A program made the position numbers and the translations under genes. Shown here piece after piece: positions 1 through 7,945 of a stretch of DNA of 9,885 nucleotides. This DNA comes from Melioribacteraceae bacterium (GTDB lineage: Bacteria; Bacteroidota; Ignavibacteria; Ignavibacteriales; Melioribacteraceae): positions 1-9,885 of the forward strand of contig WFQV01000112.1 in the NCBI GenBank assembly GCA_015486905.1, given 5' to 3'. The notes under the pieces are model-generated. The model was not told the DNA's origin and searched no databases. It saw nothing but the letters and a program-made list of their open reading frames with translations. Positions within the stretch are counted from its first letter, which is position 1, and every line of letters starts with the position of its first letter.

Positions 1-309
1 TCCGTTTTCTATCCCATCCCCAATCACCGGCAATCATAATTCATCATGAAAATCTGCGTCCCATTACTCGTCATTCATTCGGTCTTAGTTTAGAGGTTTA
101 GTTCGCCTTCGGCGGTTTAGAAGTTTAGAAGCACTTAGATAGAACAGATAATTCTTAATTCTTAATTCTTAATTGAATAATCCGTTTTCTATCCCATCCC
201 CAATCAGCGGCAATCATAATTCATCATGAAAATCTGCGTCCTATTACTCGTCATTCATTCGGTCTTAGTTTAGAGGTTTAGTTCGCCTTCGGCGGTTTAG
301 AAGTTTAGA
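1..309. repeat. 180-bp-period tandem repeat, 1.7 copies, at contig edge
   Basis: Bases 1-129 recur at 181-309 with only two differences (C27 versus G207, C62 versus T242), so the repeat has a 180-bp period and the second copy is cut short after 129 bp. Each copy has four GTTTAG words (88, 96, 115, 123, and again at +180) placed two on each side of a small CGCC-TTC-GGCG hairpin (104-114 and 284-294). No reading frame is supported. The contig begins at the repeat, so more copies may lie upstream and the array may be why assembly stopped here. Its function is unknown. Confidence 0.9.
151..174. repeat. ATTCTTA heptamer microsatellite
   Basis: The 7-mer ATTCTTA is repeated three times and followed by ATT. 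It forms the spacer part of the first 180-bp unit and is absent after the second copy. Word-like AT-rich heptamers of this kind recur at the other end of the window (ATTGTAA twice at 9118-9131), which suggests a common mode of intergenic expansion. Confidence 0.85.
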
Positions 310-562
310 GTTTCAAAGGCACAAAGGTGCAGAGGTATGGTTTGATGAATGGATTGTCCGCCTTCTCCCGACAAGTCGGGATTCGGCGCGACAGGTCCGC
401 CTTCGTCTGCGCTGCCCTTGACTTCGGCGCGACAGGTTGGTTGAGGTTTTTCAGTTCTTCTTTGTAGTTAAGGGCGAAGCCCGATAAAAAACATCGGGGT
501 AAGCAGGGCAGGCAGGTTTAAAATTCAACATTTCTCTCCAAACCCTTCATCTCAAGATTTAC
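310..562. other. Non-coding spacer with repeat words and hairpins
   Basis: I see no credible gene here. The spacer holds GTCCGCCTTC twice (356-365 and 395-404), TTCGGCGCGACAGGT twice (382-396 and 423-437), a TCCCGAC-AA-GTCGGGA inverted repeat (366-381), and two adjoining small hairpins, GGGC-GAA-GCCC (472-482) and CCCGAT-N7-ATCGGG (480-498). The two share CCC at 480-482, so they are mutually exclusive. They could act as a terminator or attenuator ahead of gatB, but no U-tract follows either one. Confidence 0.7.
348..437. repeat. Dispersed repeat module (left copies)
   Basis: The order is AATGGATTGTCCGCCTT (348-364), then a TCCC-N8-GGGA palindrome (366-381), then TTCGGCGCGACAGGT (382-396), with the last word repeated at 423-437. 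Related pieces occur about 9 kb away: TCCC-N8-GGGA with TTCGTCGCGACAAGT at 9074-9107, and AATGGATGGTCCGCCTT at 9637-9653 (16 of 17 identical). Shared order and sequence on both flanks indicate a dispersed intergenic repeat family rather than chance. It has no coding capacity. Confidence 0.7.
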
Positions 563-570
563 TATATTTG
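563..570 (+). promoter_or_regulatory. Putative gatB promoter -7 box (TATATTTG)
   Basis: TATATTTG matches the Bacteroidetes-type -7 consensus TAnnTTTG exactly and lies 23 nt before the gatB ATG, so transcription would start about 15-20 nt before the start codon. A TTG -33 element at the usual 19-21 nt spacing is not visible, which lowers confidence. The gatB ribosome-binding region AAGGAAAAGG (584-593) follows. Confidence 0.4.
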
Positions 571-593
571 CAATTGGATTTTTAAGGAAAAGG

Positions 594-2027
594 ATGACGG
601 AAAAATACGAAGCTGTAATAGGACTTGAGGTTCACGCGCAGCTATTGACCGAGACGAAACTTTTTTGCAGCTGTTCAAATAAGTTCGGTGACCCGCCGAA
701 CACAAACGTTTGCCCCGTTTGCTTGGGGCACCCGGGTGCATTGCCCGTGCTGAACAAGAAGGCAGTTGAATTTGCAGTCTTAATGGGCTTGGCGGTAAAT
801 TGCAAAATAAACAAAAAGTCCGTCTTCGCAAGGAAGAATTACTTTTATCCCGATTTACCCAAGGGTTACCAAATTTCACAATTCGAAGAGCCCCTATGCG
901 AATCCGGCTTTGTTGAAATAAAAAGCCACGCAGGTAAAAATAAAGTGCGAATTAAAAGAATTCACATCGAGGAAGACGCCGGTAAGTTAATCCACGATAG
1001 GGGTGGAAATTCGCTGGTGGATTTCAACCGTTCAGGCACACCCCTTATTGAAATAGTAAGCGAGCCCGACATACGCACACCCGAAGAAGCAAGCGAATAT
1101 CTTAAAACTTTACGCACAATTTTAACCTACCTCGGAATTTGTGACGGCAACATGGAGGAAGGCTCTCTGCGCTGCGATGCCAATATTTCCGTGCGGTTAA
1201 AAGGCGCCGAGAAGCTCGGTACAAGGACAGAAGTGAAAAATATGAATTCATTCAAAAATGTTGAGAAAGCTCTTCGTTTCGAAATTGAACGTCAAGCTGA
1301 AATTCTTGACGATGGCGGAGAGATTGTGCAGGAAACACTGCTTTGGGACGCCGACAACAACGAAGCACGTTCAATGCGCGGCAAAGAAGAAAGCCATGAT
1401 TACCGCTACTTCCCCGAGCCGGATTTAATCCCGCTTAAAATTTCGGACGAATGGATTGAGAAAATAAAAGACACAATGCCTGAACTCCACTTTAAAAGAA
1501 AAGAAAGATTTTTAAAAGAATACTTACTGCCTGAATACGATGCGGAGGTTCTAACGTCCGAAAAAGCACTGGCGGATTATTTTGAGAAAGCAGTAACAAA
1601 TTCAACGGACTATAAAGCCGTAAGCAATTGGATTATGAGTGAAGTGCTGAAGGTTTGCAACCAAGAAAAAATTTCAATTCAAGCGTTTCCGATTCCGCCC
1701 GAAAATTTGGGCGAGCTTATTGCGCTTATTTCCAAAGGCAAAATTTCAGGCAAAATTGCAAAAGACGTTTTCGAAGAAATGCTGCACTCTCCGAAATCAC
1801 CCGGCCAAATTGTTGAAGAAAAAAATCTTGCTCAAATAAGTGACTCGTCGGAAATTCAAAAAGCGGTTGAAAAAATCATTAATAATTTCCCCGCTCAAGT
1901 AGAACAGTTCAAAACCGGCAAGGAAAAAGTGTTGGGCTTTTTGGTGGGACAAGTAATGCGGGAAACAAAGGGGAAAGCAAATCCTCAGCTTGTTAACAAA
2001 TTATTGTTGGAAGAATTAAAAAAATAA
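594..2027 (+). CDS. gatB: Asp-tRNA(Asn)/Glu-tRNA(Gln) amidotransferase subunit B
   Basis: GatB is the kinase/transamidase subunit of the cytoplasmic GatCAB complex. It activates the side-chain carboxylate of Glu-tRNA(Gln) or Asp-tRNA(Asn) with ATP and uses ammonia delivered from GatA to form Gln-tRNA(Gln) or Asn-tRNA(Asn). The 477-aa length is normal for the family. Visible signatures are GLEVHAQL (10-17), a four-Cys zinc site (C25, C27, C40, C43), KNYFYPDLPKGYQISQFE (81-98), RIHIEEDAGK (122-131), DFNRSGTPLIEIVSEPD (143-159), MEEGSLRCDANISVR (187-201), HDYRYFPEPDL (268-278) and the C-terminal YqeY-like tRNA-binding tail with GFLVGQVMRETKGKANP (448-464). The start is supported by AAGGAAAAGG just upstream and by the usual N-terminus. 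gatA and gatC are not in the window. No damage is seen. Confidence 0.97.
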   Translation: MTEKYEAVIGLEVHAQLLTETKLFCSCSNKFGDPPNTNVCPVCLGHPGALPVLNKKAVEFAVLMGLAVNCKINKKSVFARKNYFYPDLPKGYQISQFEEPLCESGFVEIKSHAGKNKVRIKRIHIEEDAGKLIHDRGGNSLVDFNRSGTPLIEIVSEPDIRTPEEASEYLKTLRTILTYLGICDGNMEEGSLRCDANISVRLKGAEKLGTRTEVKNMNSFKNVEKALRFEIERQAEILDDGGEIVQETLLWDADNNEARSMRGKEESHDYRYFPEPDLIPLKISDEWIEKIKDTMPELHFKRKERFLKEYLLPEYDAEVLTSEKALADYFEKAVTNSTDYKAVSNWIMSEVLKVCNQEKISIQAFPIPPENLGELIALISKGKISGKIAKDVFEEMLHSPKSPGQIVEEKNLAQISDSSEIQKAVEKIINNFPAQVEQFKTGKEKVLGFLVGQVMRETKGKANPQLVNKLLLEELKK

Positions 2028-2044
2028 TCGAAGCGGAGTTAACG

Positions 2045-4123
2045 ATGTTCGACAATATCAGAAAAATATTTTATCCTAAGTCCGTGTGCGTGGTTGGCGC
2101 CTCGACAAAAGAGAAGAGTATCGGCTACGAATTGCTGAACACAATTAAAATATACGGATACAAAGGCAAGGTACTGCCTGTCAATCCCAAAACGGATGAA
2201 ATCCTCGGCTACAAATGCTTTCGCTCAATCGATGAATTACCCTTGACCCCCGACGTAGGAATAATAATTACGCCTAAAAAGTTTGTTGAGGATTCGATTA
2301 AATCTCTGCTTGAAAAAGGGACGAAATCAATCGTTCTTATTACGGCAGGATTTAAAGAGACCGGTAAAGAAGGCGCCGAGGCGGAAGAGCGGATTAGCAA
2401 ATTAATTTCAGAGAACGGTGGCAGCTTAATAGGACCAAACTGTATGGGAGTAATAAATACGCTGGATGACATAAAGTTAAACGCTACTTTTGTTGCTGAA
2501 AAGCCCGAGCGCGGTAGCATCGGATTTCTTTCGCAGAGCGGCGCTTTGGGCGCTGCAGTACTGAATTCACTAAGAATAACCGACGTTCGCTTCGCACATT
2601 TTATTAGCGTTGGTAACAAAGCCGACTTAACCGAGAACGAAATTACACTTTTCTGGAAAGACGATTCGAATATTGAAATTCTTACTTACTATTTGGAAAG
2701 TTTTGAAAACGGACTGAAGTTCCTCTCACCCTTTATTAAAAGAGAAATCACAAAACCCGCAATTGTGTTGAAAGCCGGGCGGACTTCGGGGGGAATGAAA
2801 GCCGCTTCTTCCCACACGGGCGCTCTCAGCACAAAAGACTCTGTAGTTGCTTCGCTTCTGAACCAGTTCGGAATAATCCGTGCGGAAAGCATTGACGAAT
2901 TGTTCAATATTGCCAAGGGCTTCGAGAGCTTCCCACTGCCGAAAGGTAATAAAATCGGGATTGTAACGAATGCCGGCGGTCCGGCAATTCTCTCTGTGGA
3001 CTCATTGGAAAAAGAAGGATTGCTTTTGGCCCGGCTTTCCGAAAAGACGCAGGCAAAACTTCGCCAAATAGTTCACCCGAACGGCAGTGTTAAAAATCCC
3101 GTGGATTTACTCCCGGGCGCTACTGCGGAAAATTACGCGGAAGTAATTAAAACCGTAATAGCCGATGAAAACGTCGATGCCGTTATCTCAATATTCGTCG
3201 AGCCGGTAATGGTAGAGCCTTTCGGCGTTGTGGAAGAAGTAAATTCAATCCCTTCGGAAAAACCGATTCTTCAAGCCGTAATGCCTCTGCCTGAGTTTTG
3301 GGAGAAGTACCGCAAAGAATCTCTTTACAAAACTCCCTTGTTCCGCAAGCCGGAGGAGCCGGCAGTGGTAATTTCAAAAATGCTTTTCTATTCCGAAAAA
3401 CAAAAAACCTTACAGAGAAACAGAAAAGAATATTTGAGCTTAATGTCAAAAATTGCTGTCCGCGAAAAAATTAGCAACGAACGTTTTCTTGCTCCGAAAG
3501 AAACGAGAAAAATTTTAACGCATTTAAATTTCCCGCTCGTGTACGAACAATTTTTAACTCTTTCGGAATTTGAAAATATTGGCGATGACGTTTTTCCCCT
3601 TGTGTTAAAAGGCTTTGCCAAAGGCGTAACGCACAAGACTGAATTTAAAGGTGTGCGGTTGAACATTAAAAACAAGGAAGAACTTTTTGAAGCGGCGGAA
3701 TCGATTAAAAAATCTTTTGCTTCACAAGAAAAAGAGATTGAATATTTTGTCTTACAGCCGTTCCTCAAATTGGAAAGCGAACTTTTGGTGGGTGCTTCGC
3801 GCGACGCCTCATTCGGTCCCATAGTTATGTTCGGTAGCGGAGGCAAGTACGTGGAAGTACTTAACGATGTTGCAATCCGCTCGGCTATTCTTAGCGATGC
3901 GGACGCAGATGAAATTATCGCCTCTACAAAAATCGGGAAAATACTTTTAGGCGTAAGGGGCGAAAAGGGAGTCAACACGAAACCACTAAAAGAAATCTTA
4001 AAGAAAACAGCTTTACTAATGATTGAAAACCCGCAAATAACCGAAGTGGATTTTAACCCGGTAGGTTTAAGCTGTGGAGAGTTTAAAATAATTGACGCTC
4101 GAATAAAGACGTTTGATATTTAG
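2045..4123 (+). CDS. NDP-forming acyl/acetyl-CoA synthetase, fused alpha-beta subunits
   Basis: This is a 692-aa enzyme of the ADP-forming acetyl-CoA synthetase family. It interconverts acyl-CoA, ADP and phosphate with free acid, CoA and ATP, and usually conserves energy during fermentation of sugars or amino acids. In order there is a CoA-binding Rossmann domain (about 6-135, CVVGAS near 15-20, IGPNCMGV 129-136), a succinyl-CoA-ligase-like domain (about 155-290, FLSQSGALGA 161-170) with the catalytic phosphohistidine H257 in SSHTGAL, a third ligase domain with TNAGGPA (308-314) and NPVDLLPGA (351-359), and an ATP-grasp domain (about 480-690) with H530 in THKTEFKGV, GPIVMFGSGGKYVE (591-604) and EVDFNPVG (667-674). 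H530 is at the position of the second, beta-subunit His. GGAG at 2035-2038 gives a well-spaced ribosome-binding site. The gene starts 17 nt after gatB, so co-transcription is likely. Acid substrate (acetate, propionate, branched or aryl) cannot be read from sequence. Confidence 0.92.
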   Translation: MFDNIRKIFYPKSVCVVGASTKEKSIGYELLNTIKIYGYKGKVLPVNPKTDEILGYKCFRSIDELPLTPDVGIIITPKKFVEDSIKSLLEKGTKSIVLITAGFKETGKEGAEAEERISKLISENGGSLIGPNCMGVINTLDDIKLNATFVAEKPERGSIGFLSQSGALGAAVLNSLRITDVRFAHFISVGNKADLTENEITLFWKDDSNIEILTYYLESFENGLKFLSPFIKREITKPAIVLKAGRTSGGMKAASSHTGALSTKDSVVASLLNQFGIIRAESIDELFNIAKGFESFPLPKGNKIGIVTNAGGPAILSVDSLEKEGLLLARLSEKTQAKLRQIVHPNGSVKNPVDLLPGATAENYAEVIKTVIADENVDAVISIFVEPVMVEPFGVVEEVNSIPSEKPILQAVMPLPEFWEKYRKESLYKTPLFRKPEEPAVVISKMLFYSEKQKTLQRNRKEYLSLMSKIAVREKISNERFLAPKETRKILTHLNFPLVYEQFLTLSEFENIGDDVFPLVLKGFAKGVTHKTEFKGVRLNIKNKEELFEAAESIKKSFASQEKEIEYFVLQPFLKLESELLVGASRDASFGPIVMFGSGGKYVEVLNDVAIRSAILSDADADEIIASTKIGKILLGVRGEKGVNTKPLKEILKKTALLMIENPQITEVDFNPVGLSCGEFKIIDARIKTFDI

Positions 4124-4143
4124 AATTTCCCCCAAAGTTTAAC

Positions 4144-4171
4144 GTTACGCTTCAAGCGGATTGAACGTAAC
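4144..4171. terminator. Hairpin between convergent genes, overlapping a stop codon
   Basis: GTTACG (4144-4149) pairs with CGTAAC (4166-4171) and TTCAA (4151-4155) pairs with TTGAA (4161-4165). This gives an 11-bp stem with one bulged C (4150) and a GCGGA loop. It sits just past the plus-strand synthetase stop and includes the stop codon and last codons of the minus-strand kinase. It could limit read-through in both directions. Neither side has a clear U-tract, so it is not a textbook intrinsic terminator. Confidence 0.45.
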
Positions 4172-5878
4172 CTTAAAGGTTGTACCCCCTTCTTTCTGGG
4201 TGTTCACATTAACTTCGGCATTTATTATTTCACAATATTTTTTCACCAATGTCAATCCAAGGCCCATTCCTTGATATTGCCGGGTGGAGCCTTGGGATTC
4301 CTGCGAGAAGGGTGCAAACATTTTCCTGATAAACTCTTTCGAAATACCTATTCCCGTGTCGGTAACTTCAACATACAATCTGTCCACCTCATCCCGCCCG
4401 ACGTTAATCTTCACTTTGCCTTCATTGGTAAATTTAATTGCATTGTCAATCAAGTTCTCCGCAATTTTTGTTACGGCAGTAAAATCGGACTTCAATAAAG
4501 TATTGTCCGTATTTTTTAACAATTTAATTTTCAAGCCTTTCTTTAAAGCACTCTCTTTTTTTCCATAGTAAATTGTAAAAAGCACGTCAGCGTAAACGTC
4601 GAATTCTCTTATTTGCGGCGAATAATAATCCAGCTCCATTTCCGTGAGGCTCAAAATTAAATCTACCGTACGCTCCAATCTCTTACTGCCGTTCTTAATG
4701 GTTTCAATTTCCAATTTATGCTGCTCTTTAAATTCCTCGTCCAACTCTTCTTCAAGCAGAGCGAGATAATTAATAATAATATTCAAAGGCGTTCTCATTT
4801 CGTGGGATACTTGAGCGATGAACTCGGTCTTCAATTTATCCGCCGCTTCGGCTTTCTTACGTGCAAGTATCATCAGCTCTTCACTCTTTCTCCTTTCGGT
4901 AACGTCTCTGATAAAAAGGCAAATAATAACTTTCCCGTTACGTGTGACCGGATGCCCCTCTATTTCTACATAAAGAGCTTTGCCTTGAAATGTAAGAATT
5001 TTTGTCTCTCGAAACGGTGCAACCTCTCCTTTTTCCACAACGGATTTCATTCTTTGTTGAACTTTTTCCCGTTCTTCTTCCGGCACTAAAAACAAAATGT
5101 TCTTTTTTAGTATTTCCTCTTCCGTCGTTTTTAAGAGATTCACGGCGGCTTTATTTGCGTAAACCACATTACCTTTGTCGTGTAGAATAATTGCTTCGGG
5201 AGATGTTTCCAAAAGAACGTTGTTGAGCAACAAACTTTCTTCCTGTTCTTTGGTTTTCTTTCCCACTTTTTCTTTGAGATATTCATTATGCTTTCTTAAA
5301 CTTTCGTTAAGTCTGATGTTATCAATTCTTAATCTGATTAAATCCAATGCGCTTTGAACTGCAATCATTTTTTTTCTTAACCGGGCAAGGTCGTCTTTTG
5401 AAGTAACCAGGAAGAAAAATTCTTTCGGCTCTTTGAAATCTACGGCTACCGCCAAACAGTAAGCGGGCTTAAAATTTTCGTTGTTGAATTTAATTATTAT
5501 TTCCGAATCGCCGTCTAAAATTTTCCTAATAAAAATTCCTTCGGCGGAAAATAATTTTTTAAGAAGCGTTTTATCAATATGAAAATCTTTTAACATTCTT
5601 CCTTCACCCGGAAGGCTCGAATATTCCGCAATAATTTTTGCATCGTTATTCGAAGAGACCTTACAGAAAGAAACGTAAGGAAAATTTTCAATGAGAGAAA
5701 AACGTTTCAAAGTAAAATCGATTATGCTTTTTTTATCGTTTAGTCTTAAAAGCTCCCTGCTTACTTCGGCAACCTTAGCGTTCTCGGTCGTCCTTTCGGC
5801 AAGAGTCTTTGTGTTGTCTTTTAAGCGTTCTATCTCATCAAACAAATTTCCTACTTTTTTCTTTTGTTCTTCGTCCAT
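4145..5878 (-). CDS. Soluble PAS sensor histidine kinase, canonical H-box
   Basis: This 577-aa kinase has no membrane segment or signal peptide, so it should be cytoplasmic. It has an N-terminal coiled coil (about 1-45), a GAF-like region (about 45-185, inferred from position and pattern), a coiled-coil linker (about 185-215), a PAS domain (about 216-328), HisKA with SHEMRTPL (phospho-acceptor H359) and HATPase_c with N-box ENLIDNAIKF (474-483), G1 DTGIGI (507-512) and G2 GMGLGL (537-542). There is no receiver or output domain. It is the last gene of the minus-strand operon. Its ATG is 6 nt after the stop of the upstream kinase, and the upstream TAG stop forms part of a weak TAGG ribosome-binding site, so translation is probably coupled. 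Its C-terminal half resembles that of the upstream kinase (both have LVKKYCE after the G2 box), suggesting duplication. The signal is unknown. Confidence 0.93.
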   Translation of the reverse strand: MDEEQKKKVGNLFDEIERLKDNTKTLAERTTENAKVAEVSRELLRLNDKKSIIDFTLKRFSLIENFPYVSFCKVSSNNDAKIIAEYSSLPGEGRMLKDFHIDKTLLKKLFSAEGIFIRKILDGDSEIIIKFNNENFKPAYCLAVAVDFKEPKEFFFLVTSKDDLARLRKKMIAVQSALDLIRLRIDNIRLNESLRKHNEYLKEKVGKKTKEQEESLLLNNVLLETSPEAIILHDKGNVVYANKAAVNLLKTTEEEILKKNILFLVPEEEREKVQQRMKSVVEKGEVAPFRETKILTFQGKALYVEIEGHPVTRNGKVIICLFIRDVTERRKSEELMILARKKAEAADKLKTEFIAQVSHEMRTPLNIIINYLALLEEELDEEFKEQHKLEIETIKNGSKRLERTVDLILSLTEMELDYYSPQIREFDVYADVLFTIYYGKKESALKKGLKIKLLKNTDNTLLKSDFTAVTKIAENLIDNAIKFTNEGKVKINVGRDEVDRLYVEVTDTGIGISKEFIRKMFAPFSQESQGSTRQYQGMGLGLTLVKKYCEIINAEVNVNTQKEGGTTFKVTFNPLEA

Positions 5879-5884
5879 AATAAC

Positions 5885-7945
5885 CTAATTAAAAATTAAT
5901 CTAAATGTACTTCCTTTATTTTTCTCACTTTCCACTTGCAGGGTAATGTTGTTAAGTTCACAATATTTTTTCACAAGCGCCAGCCCTATCCCAATGCTGC
6001 TTTTTCTTCCGCTCTCGTAAGCTTCGATTGAAAAAGGTTTGAAAATATTGTTCACAAATTCCTTCGTCATCCCAATGCCCGTGTCCATTATCTCGGAGAT
6101 AATGTGAGAATCTTTAAATGAAATCGAAACTGTAATTCCACCTTTGTCGGTATATTTGATTGCGTTGTCGATAAGGTTCAAGTAAATGTCCCTTAAAGAT
6201 TTAATATCGCCCCAAACCGAAACTTCTTTCGTTTCCCTAATGATTTCTAAATTCAGCCCTTTCTTTTCAGCTTCCGGTTTTAATTTTTGAAAGACTCCCA
6301 GGATTACTTCGTCGTGTAGATTTAAATGGTCGAATACCGGTTTGTAAGTTCCAAGCTCTATCTCGGAATAATTTAACACAAGCTCCGTATTACGTATTAT
6401 TCTCGTGCTGTTTTTACTGAAATTTTCAAGAATAAAATTCAATTCTTCTTCCGTGGTTTTCCCCTTGACACCCTCTATTAAAAGCTCTCCGTATTTTAGC
6501 ATCGATTGTACCGGTACTTCAATTTCCTCGTGGATTTGCTTAAGGAAATGCGTCTTCATTTCGTTCGTTGCTTCCGCTTCTTCTTTTGCCTTCCTAAGCA
6601 TCTCACGTACTTTTACAACTTCCGTCATATCCGTTTGAATTGAAAGGAAGCCTATTATTTCACCGTTCAAAATAATCGGCGAGGCGGACATATTTACAGT
6701 AACAAAGCTCCCGTCTTTTCTTTTATTGATTAATTCCTTTGTGTGTGAATTTCCTTTTAAAAGATCATCCCATAATATTTTGTAATCTTCCAGTGATTGA
6801 GTGCCCGACTTCAATATTCTCGGTGTTTTACCAATTGCCTCTTTCGGAGTGTAACCGTAAAGTTTCTGGAATCCGCGATTAACATAATTTATTTTGCCTT
6901 CTTTGTCCGTAATGAAAACGGCTTCTTCCAATTTGTCAATTCCAAGTTTAAGTTTATGTAATTCTTCTTCTTTCTCTTTTAAATCTGTTATGTCAACGTT
7001 ATATTCAATCATTTGAACGAAGTTTCCTCGCTCGTCGAAAAGAGGGTAAGCGTGAATTCTAAAATATCTTTTGTTGCCGAACTCATCCGTATGAGTATGC
7101 TCGATCATTGCCGGTTCACCGGTTTCTTTGATTAACTTTAACGGGCAAGGATATTTCTTACCTTCGCAAGGTTCAGGCGAACGGTGTGTTTCCCAATAGC
7201 AATAGATACTCCCGATACCGGGTTTTAATCCGGATGCCTCGTTAGCGTAAGAAATTGAATAATCGAAAACATTTACAACATAGAAAGGGGATTTAATAGC
7301 TTCCATTATTTTTTGTAAGAACTTTGTTTTCTCTAATGACTCCCTTTCCAGTTTTTCCCGTCTTTTTATTTCCTCTTTAAGATTTTCGTTTGTTTTTAAT
7401 AATTCTTCGTTTCTAATTCTAAACTCTTCCGACAATCTCTTCCTATTTAAATATGCGTTTATTGTAAAAATCAGGAGGACACTTGAAATTGTAATTATTA
7501 CCAGAAGGATAATCGAGCTTAAAAAAATGCCGGTGTAAATATAATCGATGTCGAAAACACATTTTAATTTAGCCTTGCCGTGGTAAGAATAATCTATTTC
7601 TTTTTCTGCTGTTAAGAAATGTGACGGTTGTTCTTTCCTAATTTTTTCGAATATCTTAAAACCTTTGCGAGAAGTTAAAGAGAGACGACTATATTGTAAA
7701 TGGCGCACTTTAGTGTAGTTTAACAAATAATTTCTAACGCCAAGATAATCCCCCCTCTGAAGATATTGTTTCGCAGTAAGGGAAAGCAAATAAGTGTCGG
7801 AATTAAAAAGTCCTTCTGCTTTTGATTTTTGGAAGTGAAAGTAAAAAATAACACTAAAGACCCCGATTACAATTTGTAACAAAATTATTCCCAGGGACAA
7901 AAACCAGGGTCTCTTTTTCCCAAATATTTCAGGGAGTCTTTTCAT
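5885..7945 (-). CDS. Membrane two-PAS histidine kinase with altered H-box
   Basis: This is a 686-aa inner-membrane sensor kinase. It has TM1 (about 15-38), an extracytoplasmic domain of about 95 residues (40-136), TM2 (about 137-163), a coiled coil (170-215), PAS1 (about 210-322), PAS2 (about 333-443), a HisKA-like helix region (about 463-535) and HATPase_c. PAS1 carries a C249-H254-C260-C267 cluster. ATP-site motifs look intact: N-box NLIDNAIKY (590-598), G1 DTGIGM (621-626), G2 GIGLAL (652-657). The H-box is not: aligned on the conserved Pro (P478), the phospho-acceptor position is E473, and the only nearby His is H472, at the usual Ser position. The codons read CAC GAG on the minus strand. 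The ATG overlaps the TGA of the binding-protein gene by 4 nt, so translation is coupled and the binding protein is its probable partner. Whether it autophosphorylates is uncertain. Confidence 0.92.
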   Translation of the reverse strand: MKRLPEIFGKKRPWFLSLGIILLQIVIGVFSVIFYFHFQKSKAEGLFNSDTYLLSLTAKQYLQRGDYLGVRNYLLNYTKVRHLQYSRLSLTSRKGFKIFEKIRKEQPSHFLTAEKEIDYSYHGKAKLKCVFDIDYIYTGIFLSSIILLVIITISSVLLIFTINAYLNRKRLSEEFRIRNEELLKTNENLKEEIKRREKLERESLEKTKFLQKIMEAIKSPFYVVNVFDYSISYANEASGLKPGIGSIYCYWETHRSPEPCEGKKYPCPLKLIKETGEPAMIEHTHTDEFGNKRYFRIHAYPLFDERGNFVQMIEYNVDITDLKEKEEELHKLKLGIDKLEEAVFITDKEGKINYVNRGFQKLYGYTPKEAIGKTPRILKSGTQSLEDYKILWDDLLKGNSHTKELINKRKDGSFVTVNMSASPIILNGEIIGFLSIQTDMTEVVKVREMLRKAKEEAEATNEMKTHFLKQIHEEIEVPVQSMLKYGELLIEGVKGKTTEEELNFILENFSKNSTRIIRNTELVLNYSEIELGTYKPVFDHLNLHDEVILGVFQKLKPEAEKKGLNLEIIRETKEVSVWGDIKSLRDIYLNLIDNAIKYTDKGGITVSISFKDSHIISEIMDTGIGMTKEFVNNIFKPFSIEAYESGRKSSIGIGLALVKKYCELNNITLQVESEKNKGSTFRLIFN

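Noticed and set aside
151..174. CRISPR-like or iteron array at the left end
   Set aside because: The units are 7-bp contiguous repeats without spacers, and the 180-bp copies include no short repeat-spacer pattern or replication gene.
472..498. Riboswitch or T-box ahead of gatB
   Set aside because: Only two small overlapping hairpins are visible, and the likely -7 promoter box lies downstream of them, so they would not be in the gatB mRNA.
562..879. 105-codon minus-strand frame opposite the start of gatB
   Set aside because: It lies antisense to strongly conserved GatB motifs including the zinc site, and its translation matches no family I recognise.
3388..3978. 196-codon minus-strand frame opposite the acyl-CoA synthetase
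   Set aside because: It is antisense to a clear ATP-grasp domain, and the Ser/Leu-rich translation is typical of a shadow frame.
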